Assembly (NCBI GenBank): GCA_023415395.1
Contig: JAEZKN010000555.1
Location: 1-17,865, forward strand
Source: Actinomycetes bacterium
GTDB taxonomy: Bacteria; Actinomycetota; Actinomycetes; Propionibacteriales; Nocardioidaceae
Length of the DNA: 17,865 bases
Direction: 5' to 3'
Shown here: positions 1-6,631 of the stretch, in pieces
Numbering within the stretch: position 1 is the stretch's first letter
Layout: each line of letters begins with the position of its first letter
The notes under the pieces: model-generated
The model's input: the letters and a program-made list of their open reading frames with translations, nothing else
Told to the model about the DNA's origin: nothing
Database searches by the model: none
Translations under genes and position numbers: made by a program

Positions 1-791
1 GCCTGCGTGGGGATCCAGTGGCTGACGCCCTCGAGCACCACCAGCTCATAGGGCGCCTCCACCCAGCGGGCGGTGCCGTCCACGCCCTCGCGGCCGATCG
101 CGACATCCCGGTCGCTCCACACCAGCGTCGTGGGCACCCGCACCGGGAAGTCGGTGGTGCCGGGCTTGCTGAGCGGCAGCGCGCGGTACCACCCGAGGGC
201 GTGTCGCAGCGCGCCGTACTCGACGATCTCGCGGCGGAAGCGGGCGACCTCCTCCGTCGTCATGCCGGCGGCGCGCATGCTCTGGTCGAAGCGGCCACCG
301 GGCCGGCGGGCGGCGAGCTCGGGCAGGACCGGGACGTTGAAGTAGGCCATGTAGCGCGACCGGCGCCGCTGGTCGGGATGCTTCATCGCCCGCGCGAAGG
401 CCGCCGGGTGCGGCACCGAGACCGCCGTGTAGCTGAGCACCTGGTCCGGGAAGCGTCCAGCGACCGCCCAGCCGACCGCGGCGCCCCAGTCGTGGCCGAC
501 CAGGTGCACGGGCTGGCCCAGGAGCGAGATCAGCGCCGCGACGTCGCCGGCGAGGTGATGCATCCGGTAGCTGTGCCGGCCGCTCGGGCGGGCCCCCGGC
601 GAGTAGCCGCGCTGGTCGAGGGCGAGGGTGCGCAGCCCGGCCGCGTGCAGTCGCGGGGCGACCTCGCGCCAGGTGCTGCTGCGCTCGGGGAAGCCGTGCA
701 GCAGCACGACCGGTGTGGCGTCGAGCGGGCCTTCGTCGAGGACGTCGAAGCGGAGGCCGTCGTGCTGCAGGACGCGGATGCGCTCGCTCAT
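1..791 (-). CDS. Alpha/beta hydrolase, epoxide hydrolase / haloalkane dehalogenase type (3' end cut by window)
   Basis: About 263 N-terminal residues are visible; the gene runs off the left edge. The alpha/beta-hydrolase signals are an HGFPE oxyanion-hole motif at residues 32-36 and a nucleophile elbow GHDWG with Asp101. Asp rather than Ser at the elbow, followed by Trp, is typical of soluble epoxide hydrolases and haloalkane dehalogenases, which attack the substrate through an aspartyl ester. No signal peptide is seen, so the enzyme is probably cytosolic. The ATG overlaps the rsmI stop by four bases (ATGA), and a GGAGAAGG-like ribosome site lies just upstream inside rsmI, so the two genes are probably co-translated. 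The catalytic His lies beyond or near the edge and cannot be checked. Epoxide hydrolase is the likelier activity, but the substrate is unknown. Several long plus-strand frames opposite it are shadows. Confidence 0.87.
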   Translation of the reverse strand, partial: MSERIRVLQHDGLRFDVLDEGPLDATPVVLLHGFPERSSTWREVAPRLHAAGLRTLALDQRGYSPGARPSGRHSYRMHHLAGDVAALISLLGQPVHLVGHDWGAAVGWAVAGRFPDQVLSYTAVSVPHPAAFARAMKHPDQRRRSRYMAYFNVPVLPELAARRPGGRFDQSMRAAGMTTEEVARFRREIVEYGALRHALGWYRALPLSKPGTTDFPVRVPTTLVWSDRDVAIGREGVDGTARWVEAPYELVVLEGVSHWIPTQ

Positions 792-1639
792 GCTGTGCCT
801 TCTCCCCCGTGGACCAGGTTGTAGACCTCCCGCTTGGGCACCCCTGCGCGCCGGGCGACCTCGACGATCGCCTCCTTGCGGCGTACGCCGTCCGCCTCGA
901 GGTCGGCGACGGCGGCGAGCAGGCTCGCCGGATCCGAGCCCACCTGCGCGGTCGGTGTCGCGCCCGCGACGACGATGGTGACCTCGCCGCGCACCCCTTC
1001 GGCGGCCCAGGTGACCAGGTCGCCGAGCGGTCCCCGGCGTACCTCCTCGTGGGTCTTGGTGAGCTCGCGGCACACGGCCGCCGACCGGTCCACCCCGAAC
1101 GCCCCGGCCATCGCCTCCAGGGCCGCCTCCGTGCGGTGCGGGGCCTCGAAGAAGACCATCGTGCGCTCCTCGGTCGCCAGCGCGGCGAGCCGTCGCGCCC
1201 GCTCGCCGGCCTTGCGGGGCAAGAAGCCCTCGAAGCAGAAGCGGTCGACCGGCAGCCCGCTCACCGCGAGCGCGGTGAGCACCGCCGACGGGCCGGGCAC
1301 CGCGGTTACCGACACGTCGTGCTCGACCGCCGCCGCGACCAGCCGGTAGCCGGGGTCGGAGACGCTGGGCATGCCGGCGTCGGTCACCAGCAGCACCCGC
1401 TCGCCGGCGAGCAGCGCTTCGAGCAGGACGGGGGTGCGTGCGGACTCGTTGCCCTCGAAGTAGGAGACCACCCGGCCGGTGACGCTCACGCCCAAGTCGG
1501 TGGTGAGGCGCCGGAGCCGGCGAGTGTCCTCGGCCGCGACCACGTCGGCGGCGGCCAACTCCTCCGCGAGCCGAGGCGGCGCGTCGGCGACACGCCCGAT
1601 CGGGGTAGCCGCGAGCACCAGGACGCCTGTTGTCGACAC
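788..1639 (-). CDS. rsmI: 16S rRNA (cytidine(1402)-2'-O)-methyltransferase RsmI
   Basis: A 283-residue protein of normal length for RsmI, which methylates the ribose of C1402 in the decoding centre of 16S rRNA using SAM. The tetrapyrrole-methylase fold is recognisable from the N-terminal LVLAATPIG strand-loop (residues 7-15), the AEDTR motif (36-40), the glycine-rich TDAGMPSVSDPG segment (86-97) and the later FEGFLPRK and FFEAPHR segments. The start is a GTG at 1639, which gives the expected short N-terminus directly before the first beta strand. Only 18 bp separate it from the divergent pmt GTG. I see no clear Shine-Dalgarno in that space, so it too may be translated with little or no leader. 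Its stop overlaps the start of the downstream hydrolase. The rsmI/pmt divergent pair also occurs in mycobacteria (Rv1003/Rv1002c), which supports both calls. Confidence 0.95.
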   Translation of the reverse strand: MSTTGVLVLAATPIGRVADAPPRLAEELAAADVVAAEDTRRLRRLTTDLGVSVTGRVVSYFEGNESARTPVLLEALLAGERVLLVTDAGMPSVSDPGYRLVAAAVEHDVSVTAVPGPSAVLTALAVSGLPVDRFCFEGFLPRKAGERARRLAALATEERTMVFFEAPHRTEAALEAMAGAFGVDRSAAVCRELTKTHEEVRRGPLGDLVTWAAEGVRGEVTIVVAGATPTAQVGSDPASLLAAVADLEADGVRRKEAIVEVARRAGVPKREVYNLVHGGEGTA

Positions 1640-1643
1640 GCCC

Positions 1644-1649
1644 TAGAGT
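1644..1649 (+). promoter_or_regulatory. Candidate -10 element for a leaderless pmt transcript
   Basis: TAGAGT matches the actinobacterial TANNNT -10 pattern. It ends 8 nt before the pmt GTG, which is the spacing expected if transcription starts at or next to the start codon. No Shine-Dalgarno sequence lies between them. The -35 region would fall inside the rsmI coding sequence; I see no convincing match there. The call is inferred from spacing and motif only. Confidence 0.5.
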
Positions 1650-1657
1650 CTTCCATC

Positions 1658-3334
1658 GTGACGTCCGCCCCGCCCGACGCGCCTCCGCAGGAGCGGGCCG
1701 GGCTCTCCCGCACCGTCGACGGGCAGCCGCTGCCCTCCGCCTGGGCCCGCGCCCGCAGCCGGGTCGGCGCGCAGGCCCCTTTCGTCGGCTGGGCGGCCAG
1801 CATCGCCGTCGCTCTGGTCGCACTGCTGCTGCGGCTGTGGCACCTGGGCCGGCCGCACCAGTTCGAGTTCGACGAGACCTACTACGCCAAGGACGCCTGG
1901 TCGCTGCTGCACTTCGGCTACGCCCGCAACTACGTCGAGGACGCCAACCAGAAGATCCTGGACGGCACCACGACCGGCATCTGGCGCGACGGCCCCGAGA
2001 TGGCCGTGCACCCCGACGTCGGCAAGTGGCTGATCGCCCTGGGCGAGAAGGCCTTCGGGATGGACCCCTTCGGCTGGCGGATCTCCGCGGCCGTCGTCGG
2101 CGCGCTGATGGTCCTGGTGATGTGCCGGCTGGCCCGGCGGCTCACCGGCTCCACGCTGCTCGGCTGCATCGCCGGCGTCCTGCTCTGCTTCGACGGGCTG
2201 CATTTCGTGCTCTCCCGGCTCGCGCTCCTCGACATCTTCGTCGCGTTCTTCCTGCTCTGCGGCGTGCACTGCATCGTCGCCGACCGGGACTGGCACCGCG
2301 CGCGGCTCGCCCGCCTGATGACCGAGCCGGTGAGCGACCCCCGGGGGTGGGGACCGGTGCGCGGGGTGCTGCTGAGGCCCTGGCTCCTGCTCGGCGGGGT
2401 GTGCTGGGGCCTGGCCCTGGGGACCAAGTGGGAGGCGGCGTACCCGCTCGCCGCCTTCGGGCTGCTCTGCTGGCTGTGGTCGGCGGGCGCCCGGCGCTCC
2501 TTCGGCGTGCGCTGGTCGGTGCTGCGCTCCGCGGTCGTCGACGGCATCCCGGCGTTCGTCCAACTGGTGCTGGTCGCCTTCGTCGTCTACGTCGCGAGCT
2601 GGACCGGCTGGCTGGTCAACGCCGAGCAGTACGAGGAGCACCTCTCGGCGACGCAGTACACCCACTACGACGGCGGGAAGGACTGGCCCACCCGCACCGA
2701 GCCCGACGCCGACGGGCTCGGCGAGGTCGTGCAGTCGCTGCGCTCGCTCTGGTACTACCACCAGGACGTCTTCACCTTCCACACCAAGTTCCTCAACGAC
2801 AGCACGCACGACTACGCCTCCGACCCGGCGGGCTGGCTGATCCTCAATCGCCCCGTCGGGGTCGCCGCCGACACCGACATCCAGCCGGGCACCCGGGGGT
2901 GCGACGCGCCGGCGGGCAGCGACTGCCTGCGTCAGGTGCTGCTGCTCGGCACCCCGACGATCTGGTGGGGCGGCTGCCTGGCGCTGCTGGTCGCGCTGGT
3001 GCTGTGGATCGGAGCCCGCGACTGGCGGTGGGGCGTGGCGATCGTCGGCACCGCCTCGACCTGGCTGCCCTGGCTTCAGTACGACGACCGGCCGATCTTC
3101 TCCTTCTACGCCATCATCACGCTGCCGTTCCTGATCCTGGCGCTGACGATGACGATCGGCCTCTTGATCGGCCCGGCATCCGGCGGACGACGGCGTACGG
3201 CGGGGGTCGTGGTCTCCGGGGCGTTCCTGGTGCTGGTGCTGCTGAACTTCGCGTGGTTCTGGCCGATCTGGACCAACCAGCTGCTCACCCACCAGGAGTG
3301 GCTGGACCGGATCTGGTTCACCCGATGGATCTGA
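1658..3334 (+). CDS. pmt: Polyprenyl-phosphate-mannose--protein mannosyltransferase (Pmt, GT39)
   Basis: A 558-residue multi-pass membrane enzyme that transfers mannose from polyprenyl-phosphate-mannose to Ser/Thr of secreted proteins during Sec export (bacterial protein O-mannosylation). A hydrophilic N-terminus of about 42 residues is followed by the first membrane helix (about 43-63). Next comes the first extracytoplasmic loop with the FDETYYAKDAW motif; Asp72-Glu73 is the conserved acidic pair required for catalysis in the family. A second signature, HPDVGKWLIALGEK, follows, then about ten further hydrophobic segments to the C-terminus. I chose the GTG at 1658 because upstream frame extensions run through rsmI antisense sequence, and because a leaderless -10 fits this position. 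The length is normal for actinobacterial Pmt. The very long antisense frame across this gene is a high-GC shadow. Confidence 0.95.
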   Translation: MTSAPPDAPPQERAGLSRTVDGQPLPSAWARARSRVGAQAPFVGWAASIAVALVALLLRLWHLGRPHQFEFDETYYAKDAWSLLHFGYARNYVEDANQKILDGTTTGIWRDGPEMAVHPDVGKWLIALGEKAFGMDPFGWRISAAVVGALMVLVMCRLARRLTGSTLLGCIAGVLLCFDGLHFVLSRLALLDIFVAFFLLCGVHCIVADRDWHRARLARLMTEPVSDPRGWGPVRGVLLRPWLLLGGVCWGLALGTKWEAAYPLAAFGLLCWLWSAGARRSFGVRWSVLRSAVVDGIPAFVQLVLVAFVVYVASWTGWLVNAEQYEEHLSATQYTHYDGGKDWPTRTEPDADGLGEVVQSLRSLWYYHQDVFTFHTKFLNDSTHDYASDPAGWLILNRPVGVAADTDIQPGTRGCDAPAGSDCLRQVLLLGTPTIWWGGCLALLVALVLWIGARDWRWGVAIVGTASTWLPWLQYDDRPIFSFYAIITLPFLILALTMTIGLLIGPASGGRRRTAGVVVSGAFLVLVLLNFAWFWPIWTNQLLTHQEWLDRIWFTRWI

Positions 3335-3359
3335 GCACGCGGCCTGCCCGACCGCGTGC
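3335..3359 (+). terminator. Hairpin directly after the pmt stop (probable terminator)
   Basis: GCACGCGG at 3335-3342 pairs perfectly with CCGCGTGC at 3352-3359 around a 9-nt loop. It begins at the first base after the pmt TGA. There is no U-tract, which is common for actinobacterial stem-loop terminators, so the terminator function is inferred from position and strength. Confidence 0.55.
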
Positions 3360-3392
3360 CCGACCTGGTCGGCGACCTGCGAGGATCTGCCT

Positions 3393-3800
3393 GTGACGAC
3401 CTGGCGCCCCGGGTGGGACGACATCCCTCCCGCCTTCTTGGAGTTCTGGACCGAGTACCACATCTGCACGTTGACGACACTGCGCGCCGACGGCTCCCCG
3501 CACGTCGTACCGGTCGGCGTCGCGCTCGACCCCGAGGAGCGCTGCGCGTGGGTGATCACCCGCGCGGGCTCGCGCAAGGTCGCCCACGTCGCCGCCGACG
3601 CCCGGGTCTCGGCCTGTCAGGTCGACGGCGGGCGCTGGTCGACGCTCGAGGGCACCGCACAGGTGCGCACCGACGAGGCCTCGGTGCTGCGCGCCATGGA
3701 GCGCTACGCCGCGCGCTACCGCGCCCCGCAGCCGAACCCCGAGCGGGTCGCGCTGCGCATCGAGGTCGACCGATTCCTGGTCGGCCCCGGCCTCGTGTGA
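3393..3800 (+). CDS. PPOX-class (pyridoxamine 5'-phosphate oxidase fold) flavin/F420-binding protein
   Basis: A 135-residue protein with the split-barrel PPOX fold. The segment TLTTLRADGSPHVVPVG (about residues 26-42) is the typical first strand pair, and ITRAGSRKVAHV with ADARVSACQV is the usual cofactor-phosphate-binding and strand region. Actinobacterial members of this length commonly bind F420 or FMN and reduce or oxidise small molecules; the substrate cannot be told from sequence. The GTG start at 3393 is preceded by GAGGATCTGCCT, in which GAGG could serve as a ribosome site at 8-nt spacing. It lies 58 bp after pmt, beyond a hairpin, so it is probably transcribed separately. Its stop is followed after 11 bp by the DUF3263 gene, suggesting a two-gene unit. 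Confidence 0.82.
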   Translation: MTTWRPGWDDIPPAFLEFWTEYHICTLTTLRADGSPHVVPVGVALDPEERCAWVITRAGSRKVAHVAADARVSACQVDGGRWSTLEGTAQVRTDEASVLRAMERYAARYRAPQPNPERVALRIEVDRFLVGPGLV

Positions 3801-3811
3801 GGATCTGCGGC

Positions 3812-4075
3812 ATGCACGTCGACGGAACCGAGCTGTCGGATCTCGACCGCGAGATCCTCGAGTTCGAGCAGAACTGGGTGTCGCACGCGGGCGCCAAGGA
3901 CGAGGCGGTCCGCGAGCGCTTCGACCTGACCCCGACCGGCTACCACCAGCAGCTCAACCGGCTCATCGACCTGCCCGCCGCCGAGGCGCACGCCCCGCGG
4001 CTGGTGCGCCGCCTGCGCCGCCGCCGTACGGCGCGCCAGGAGGAGCGCAGCGCCCGCCGGCTCGCCGCCGACTGA
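3812..4075 (+). CDS. DUF3263 family small protein
   Basis: An 87-residue protein with the actinobacteria-specific DUF3263 pattern: LSDLDREILEFEQNW near the N-terminus, then GAKDEAVRERFDL, a TGYHQQLNRLID segment (a helix-turn-helix-like layout), then a strongly basic Arg-rich tail (about residues 64-87). The pattern suggests a small nucleic-acid-binding protein, but no function is established that I can cite. The ATG at 3812 has GAGG 9 nt upstream. An alternative GTG at 3797 overlaps the previous stop as GTGA and would add five residues. It follows the PPOX gene by 11 bp and is probably co-transcribed with it. Confidence 0.82.
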   Translation: MHVDGTELSDLDREILEFEQNWVSHAGAKDEAVRERFDLTPTGYHQQLNRLIDLPAAEAHAPRLVRRLRRRRTARQEERSARRLAAD

Positions 4076-4170
4076 GGGGATGCGCTTCGCGCGCACCACG
4101 CCGCGTGCGAGTGGCGGTCCGGGGTACCCGGTGGGCTGACACCTGCCGACATCCCCGTTGAGGAGGCCCC

Positions 4171-5006
4171 ATGCGCGCCATGGTCTACCGCGGCCCCTAT
4201 CGGATCCGCGTCGAGGAGAAGCCCCGGCCGCACATCGAGCACCCCGGTGACGCAATCGTGCGGTCCAGCTCGCGGCGATCTGCGGGTCCGACCTGCACCT
4301 CTACCACGCGATGATGCCGGACACCCGCGTCGGCCACACCTCCGGCCACTAATTCATCGGCGTCGTCGACGAGGTCGGACCGGCGGTGCAGAACTTGCGT
4401 GTCGGCGACCGCGTGATGGTGCCGCTCAACGTCTTCTGCGGGAGCTGCTTCTTCTGCGCGCGCGGGCTCTACTCCAACTGCCACAACGTCAACCACAACG
4501 CCACCGCCGTCGGCGGGATCTACGGCTACTCGCCCACCTGCGGCGGGTACGACGGCGGCCGGGCCGAGTACGTGCGGGTGCCGTTCGCCGACGTCGGGCC
4601 CAGCGTGATCCCGGAGTGGATGTCCGACGACGATGCGGTGCTGTGCACCGAGGCGCTGGCGACCGGCTACTTCGGCGCTCAGCTGGGCGACATCTCCGAG
4701 GGCGACACCGTCGTCGTGTTCGGCGCCGGGCCTGTCGGACTCTTCGCGGCGAAGTCGGCATGGCTGATGGGCGCCGGCCGGGTGGTGGTCGTCGACCACC
4801 TGGAGAACCGGTTGGCCAAGGCGCGCGAGTTCGCCCACGCGGAGACCTACAACTTCGTGGAGCACGACGACGTGGTGGTGCTGCTCAAGCCGATCACCGA
4901 CGGGCTCGGCTTCGACGTCGCCATCGACGCGGTCGGGGCGGAGGCCGACGGCAACCTGCTCCAGCACGTCACCGCGGCCAAGCTGAAGCTCCAAGGCGGC
5001 TCGCCG
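4171..5006 (+). pseudogene. Broken zinc-dependent alcohol / formaldehyde dehydrogenase (MDR family)
   Basis: A strong GAGGAGG ribosome site precedes an ATG and a typical family N-terminus (MRAMVYRGPYRIRVEEKP). Three lesions follow. First, one base is missing near 4262-4266: the frame changes after DAIVR, and the family sequence resumes as AAICGSDLHLYH one frame over. Second, TAA at 4350-4352 replaces the conserved Glu of the GHE zinc-ligand motif (GH*FIGVV). Third, similarity stops at about 5006 after LKLQGGSP, well short of the usual 380-400 residues, so the end of the Rossmann domain and the C-terminus are missing. The middle is well preserved: the four-Cys structural zinc lobe (CGSCFFCARGLYSNC) and the FGAGPVGLF nucleotide-binding turn. 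It is closest to the glutathione-independent formaldehyde dehydrogenase-like group. An ATG at 4386 opens a long frame that merely reads through the remnant into unrelated sequence. Confidence 0.93.
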
Positions 5007-5009
5007 CCT
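4994..5009. repeat. 16-bp perfect stem-loop at the dehydrogenase breakpoint
   Basis: AGGCGG (4994-4999) and CCGCCT (5004-5009) form a perfect 6-bp stem around a CTCG loop. It coincides with the point where dehydrogenase similarity ends. It also lies about 45 bp beyond the stop of the minus-strand enoyl-CoA hydratase, so it could serve as the operon's terminator. There is no U-tract. The 5010-5054 stretch between it and the hydratase stop shows nothing I recognise. Confidence 0.4.
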
Positions 5010-5054
5010 CATCGCCGGGGCAGCCCGATCGGTGCGTGGCTTCCGCGGGGGTCC

Positions 5055-5837
5055 CTACCTCGGCTGATCGGCGCCCTTCGCTCTCCAGAACCGCTCGATG
5101 CCCTCGGCGATGACACCCTGTTCGTACGCCGCGCTGGCCGCGTCGTTCTCCCGCGCGATCGCCGCCTCGATCTCCTCCGGCGTCGGGCGCAGGAGCTTCA
5201 GGTGCAGCGGAGTCGCCGACCCCGGCCGGTTCCACCGGTGGATCAGATCGAGACAGTGCTCGATCAGGCCGTCGGCCGGGACGATCTCGTCGAGCAGCCC
5301 GACGCGGAGGGCCTCATCGGCATCCATCCGGCGCGACTCCATGACGATCCGGGGGGCGTGGTTGCCGACCAGTCGCCGCAGCAGGATGCTCGAGGCGTTG
5401 GAGATCGTCAGGCCGATCTGGTTCTCGGGCATGAAGTACTCGGTGTTCGGGGTTCCGACCCGGCTGTCACAGCACATCGTGACCTCGGAGGCGCCGCCGA
5501 CCGCGAGGCCGTTGACCGCCGCGATCACCGGCACCTCGGTGGCCAGGATCGCGCGGGTGATGGCATGGAAGGTCTCGACCGCGTCGAGCACGTCGCCATC
5601 GTGTGAGGCGAGCGTCGCCGTGAGGTCCTCCCCAGCGGAGAACGCGCGACCGGCGCCGGTCAGCACGATCCCCCGGACCTGGGTGCCGTCACCCAGCCGG
5701 TTGATCTGGGCCACCAGTTCTCGACGCATCCCCTGGGTCAGCGCGTTGAGCTTCTGGGGCCGATTGACCGTGATGACCGCGCAGTCGCGGACGAGCTCGA
5801 CGTTGAGCTCGCCGGCCGAAGGGATCGAGGTCGTCAT
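5055..5837 (-). CDS. Enoyl-CoA hydratase/isomerase (crotonase family)
   Basis: A 260-residue crotonase, normal length, expected to hydrate a 2-enoyl-CoA to the 3-hydroxyacyl-CoA in the cytosol. The oxyanion-hole segment AFSAGEDL is at 65-72 and the second CoA-pocket segment VNGLAVGGASEVT at 108-120. The two acidic residues of true hydratases are present as Glu118 (SEVT) and Glu138 (MPENQ). I chose the ATG at 5837 rather than the one ten codons upstream because AGGAG sits just before it and because it overlaps the upstream ATPase stop as ATGA. It is the last gene of the operon, so it probably acts on the CoA thioester made by the operon's ligase, either directly or after an oxidation step encoded elsewhere. 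CaiD-like activity on a crotonobetaine-type substrate is possible but unproven. Confidence 0.92.
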   Translation of the reverse strand: MTTSIPSAGELNVELVRDCAVITVNRPQKLNALTQGMRRELVAQINRLGDGTQVRGIVLTGAGRAFSAGEDLTATLASHDGDVLDAVETFHAITRAILATEVPVIAAVNGLAVGGASEVTMCCDSRVGTPNTEYFMPENQIGLTISNASSILLRRLVGNHAPRIVMESRRMDADEALRVGLLDEIVPADGLIEHCLDLIHRWNRPGSATPLHLKLLRPTPEEIEAAIARENDAASAAYEQGVIAEGIERFWRAKGADQPR

Positions 5838-6631
5838 GGGATCTCCTGTAGTGAGGTGGATTGCCAACGGTTGCCGCCCAAGCGCGGGACGGCTGCCAGC
5901 AGTTGGCGGGTGTACTCGGTCGTGGGCTGTTCGAAGACGGCCTCGGCCGGGCCATGCTCCACGAGCCGACCGTGACGCATGACGTAGACGTGATCGCTGA
6001 CGTAGCGGATCACGGAGAGATCGTGGGAGATGTAGAGCATCGCGAAGCCTAGTTCGCGCTGCAGCCTGCGGAGCAGGTTGAGGATCCGGGCCTGCACCGA
6101 CACGTCCAAAGAGGCGGTGACCTCGTCCAGCAGGAGGTAGGCGGGCTCCACGGCGAGCGCGCGGGCGATCGCGACCCGCTGCAGCTGCCCTCCCGACATC
6201 TGATGGGGATAACGGCCGAGGTGCTCAGGGGCGAGTCCGACCAGGTCGAGCACGTCGCCGACCCGTGCCTCGACCGCATCCCGGCCGGTACGACGCAGCG
6301 CGGCCGCCTCGCGCAGGGTGTCTCCCACGCTCATCCGGGGGTTGAGCGAGGCGTGTGGGTCCTGGAAGACCAACTGCACGCCGAGGTCGGCCATGGGCCG
6401 GCGCCGGCGCCGGCGCCGGGCCGAGAGCACGACGTGGTCGTCGAGGTGGACACCGCCGGCGGTGACCGGCCCGAGGCCCACCATCGCCTTGGCGATCGTG
6501 GACTTCCCCGACCCGGACTCCCCGACCAGGCCGACGGTGGTGCCGGCCGGGAGACACAGACTGACCTGGTCGACCGCGACGAACCGCGGCGGCCCGGGGT
6601 AGACGACGCTGAGGTCGCGGGCTTCAAGCAC
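5834..6631 (-). CDS. Peptide-type ABC transporter ATPase, OppF/DppF-like
   Basis: A 265-residue ATPase with every ABC motif: Walker A GESGSGKS (37-44), Q-loop Gln90, signature MSGGQ (145-149), Walker B YLLLDE (165-170) and the switch His203. FQDPHASLNPRM after the Q-loop is characteristic of the oligopeptide/nickel importer family. It is shorter than classical OppF because the C-terminal oligopeptide-transporter extension is nearly absent. The GTG start at 6631 lies 8 bp inside the end of the partner ATPase gene and has GGGAG upstream. Its stop overlaps the enoyl-CoA hydratase start. An unusual run of seven arginines (72-78) between Walker A and the Q-loop is encoded by a tandem hexanucleotide repeat. 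It should form a heterodimer with the 6624-7475 product and power the two permeases. Confidence 0.93.
   Translation of the reverse strand: MLEARDLSVVYPGPPRFVAVDQVSLCLPAGTTVGLVGESGSGKSTIAKAMVGLGPVTAGGVHLDDHVVLSARRRRRRRPMADLGVQLVFQDPHASLNPRMSVGDTLREAAALRRTGRDAVEARVGDVLDLVGLAPEHLGRYPHQMSGGQLQRVAIARALAVEPAYLLLDEVTASLDVSVQARILNLLRRLQRELGFAMLYISHDLSVIRYVSDHVYVMRHGRLVEHGPAEAVFEQPTTEYTRQLLAAVPRLGGNRWQSTSLQEIP
6398..6419. repeat. CCGGCG tandem hexanucleotide repeat (about 3.7 copies) within the ATPase gene
   Basis: Three consecutive CCGGCG units plus CCGG, 22 bp in all and self-complementary. On the minus strand they encode part of an Arg7 run at residues 72-78 of the OppF-like ATPase. Six-base units keep frame, so slippage would only add or remove arginine pairs. 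Confidence 0.75.

Noticed and set aside
1643..3577. A 644-residue open frame antisense to pmt
   Set aside because: It is rich in Arg, Pro, Gln and Asp with no domain pattern, and it lies opposite a clear multi-pass Pmt. Long antisense frames are expected at this GC content.
4080..4120. TGCGC-TTCGC-GCGCA hairpin after the DUF3263 gene as a terminator
   Set aside because: Only five pairs in a sequence where such matches are frequent, with no U-tract; too weak to list as a feature.
4386..5606. A 406-residue plus-strand frame that could be annotated as an intact dehydrogenase
   Set aside because: It starts inside the dehydrogenase remnant, lacks the catalytic zinc-ligand region and, after about 5006, reads antisense through the enoyl-CoA hydratase.
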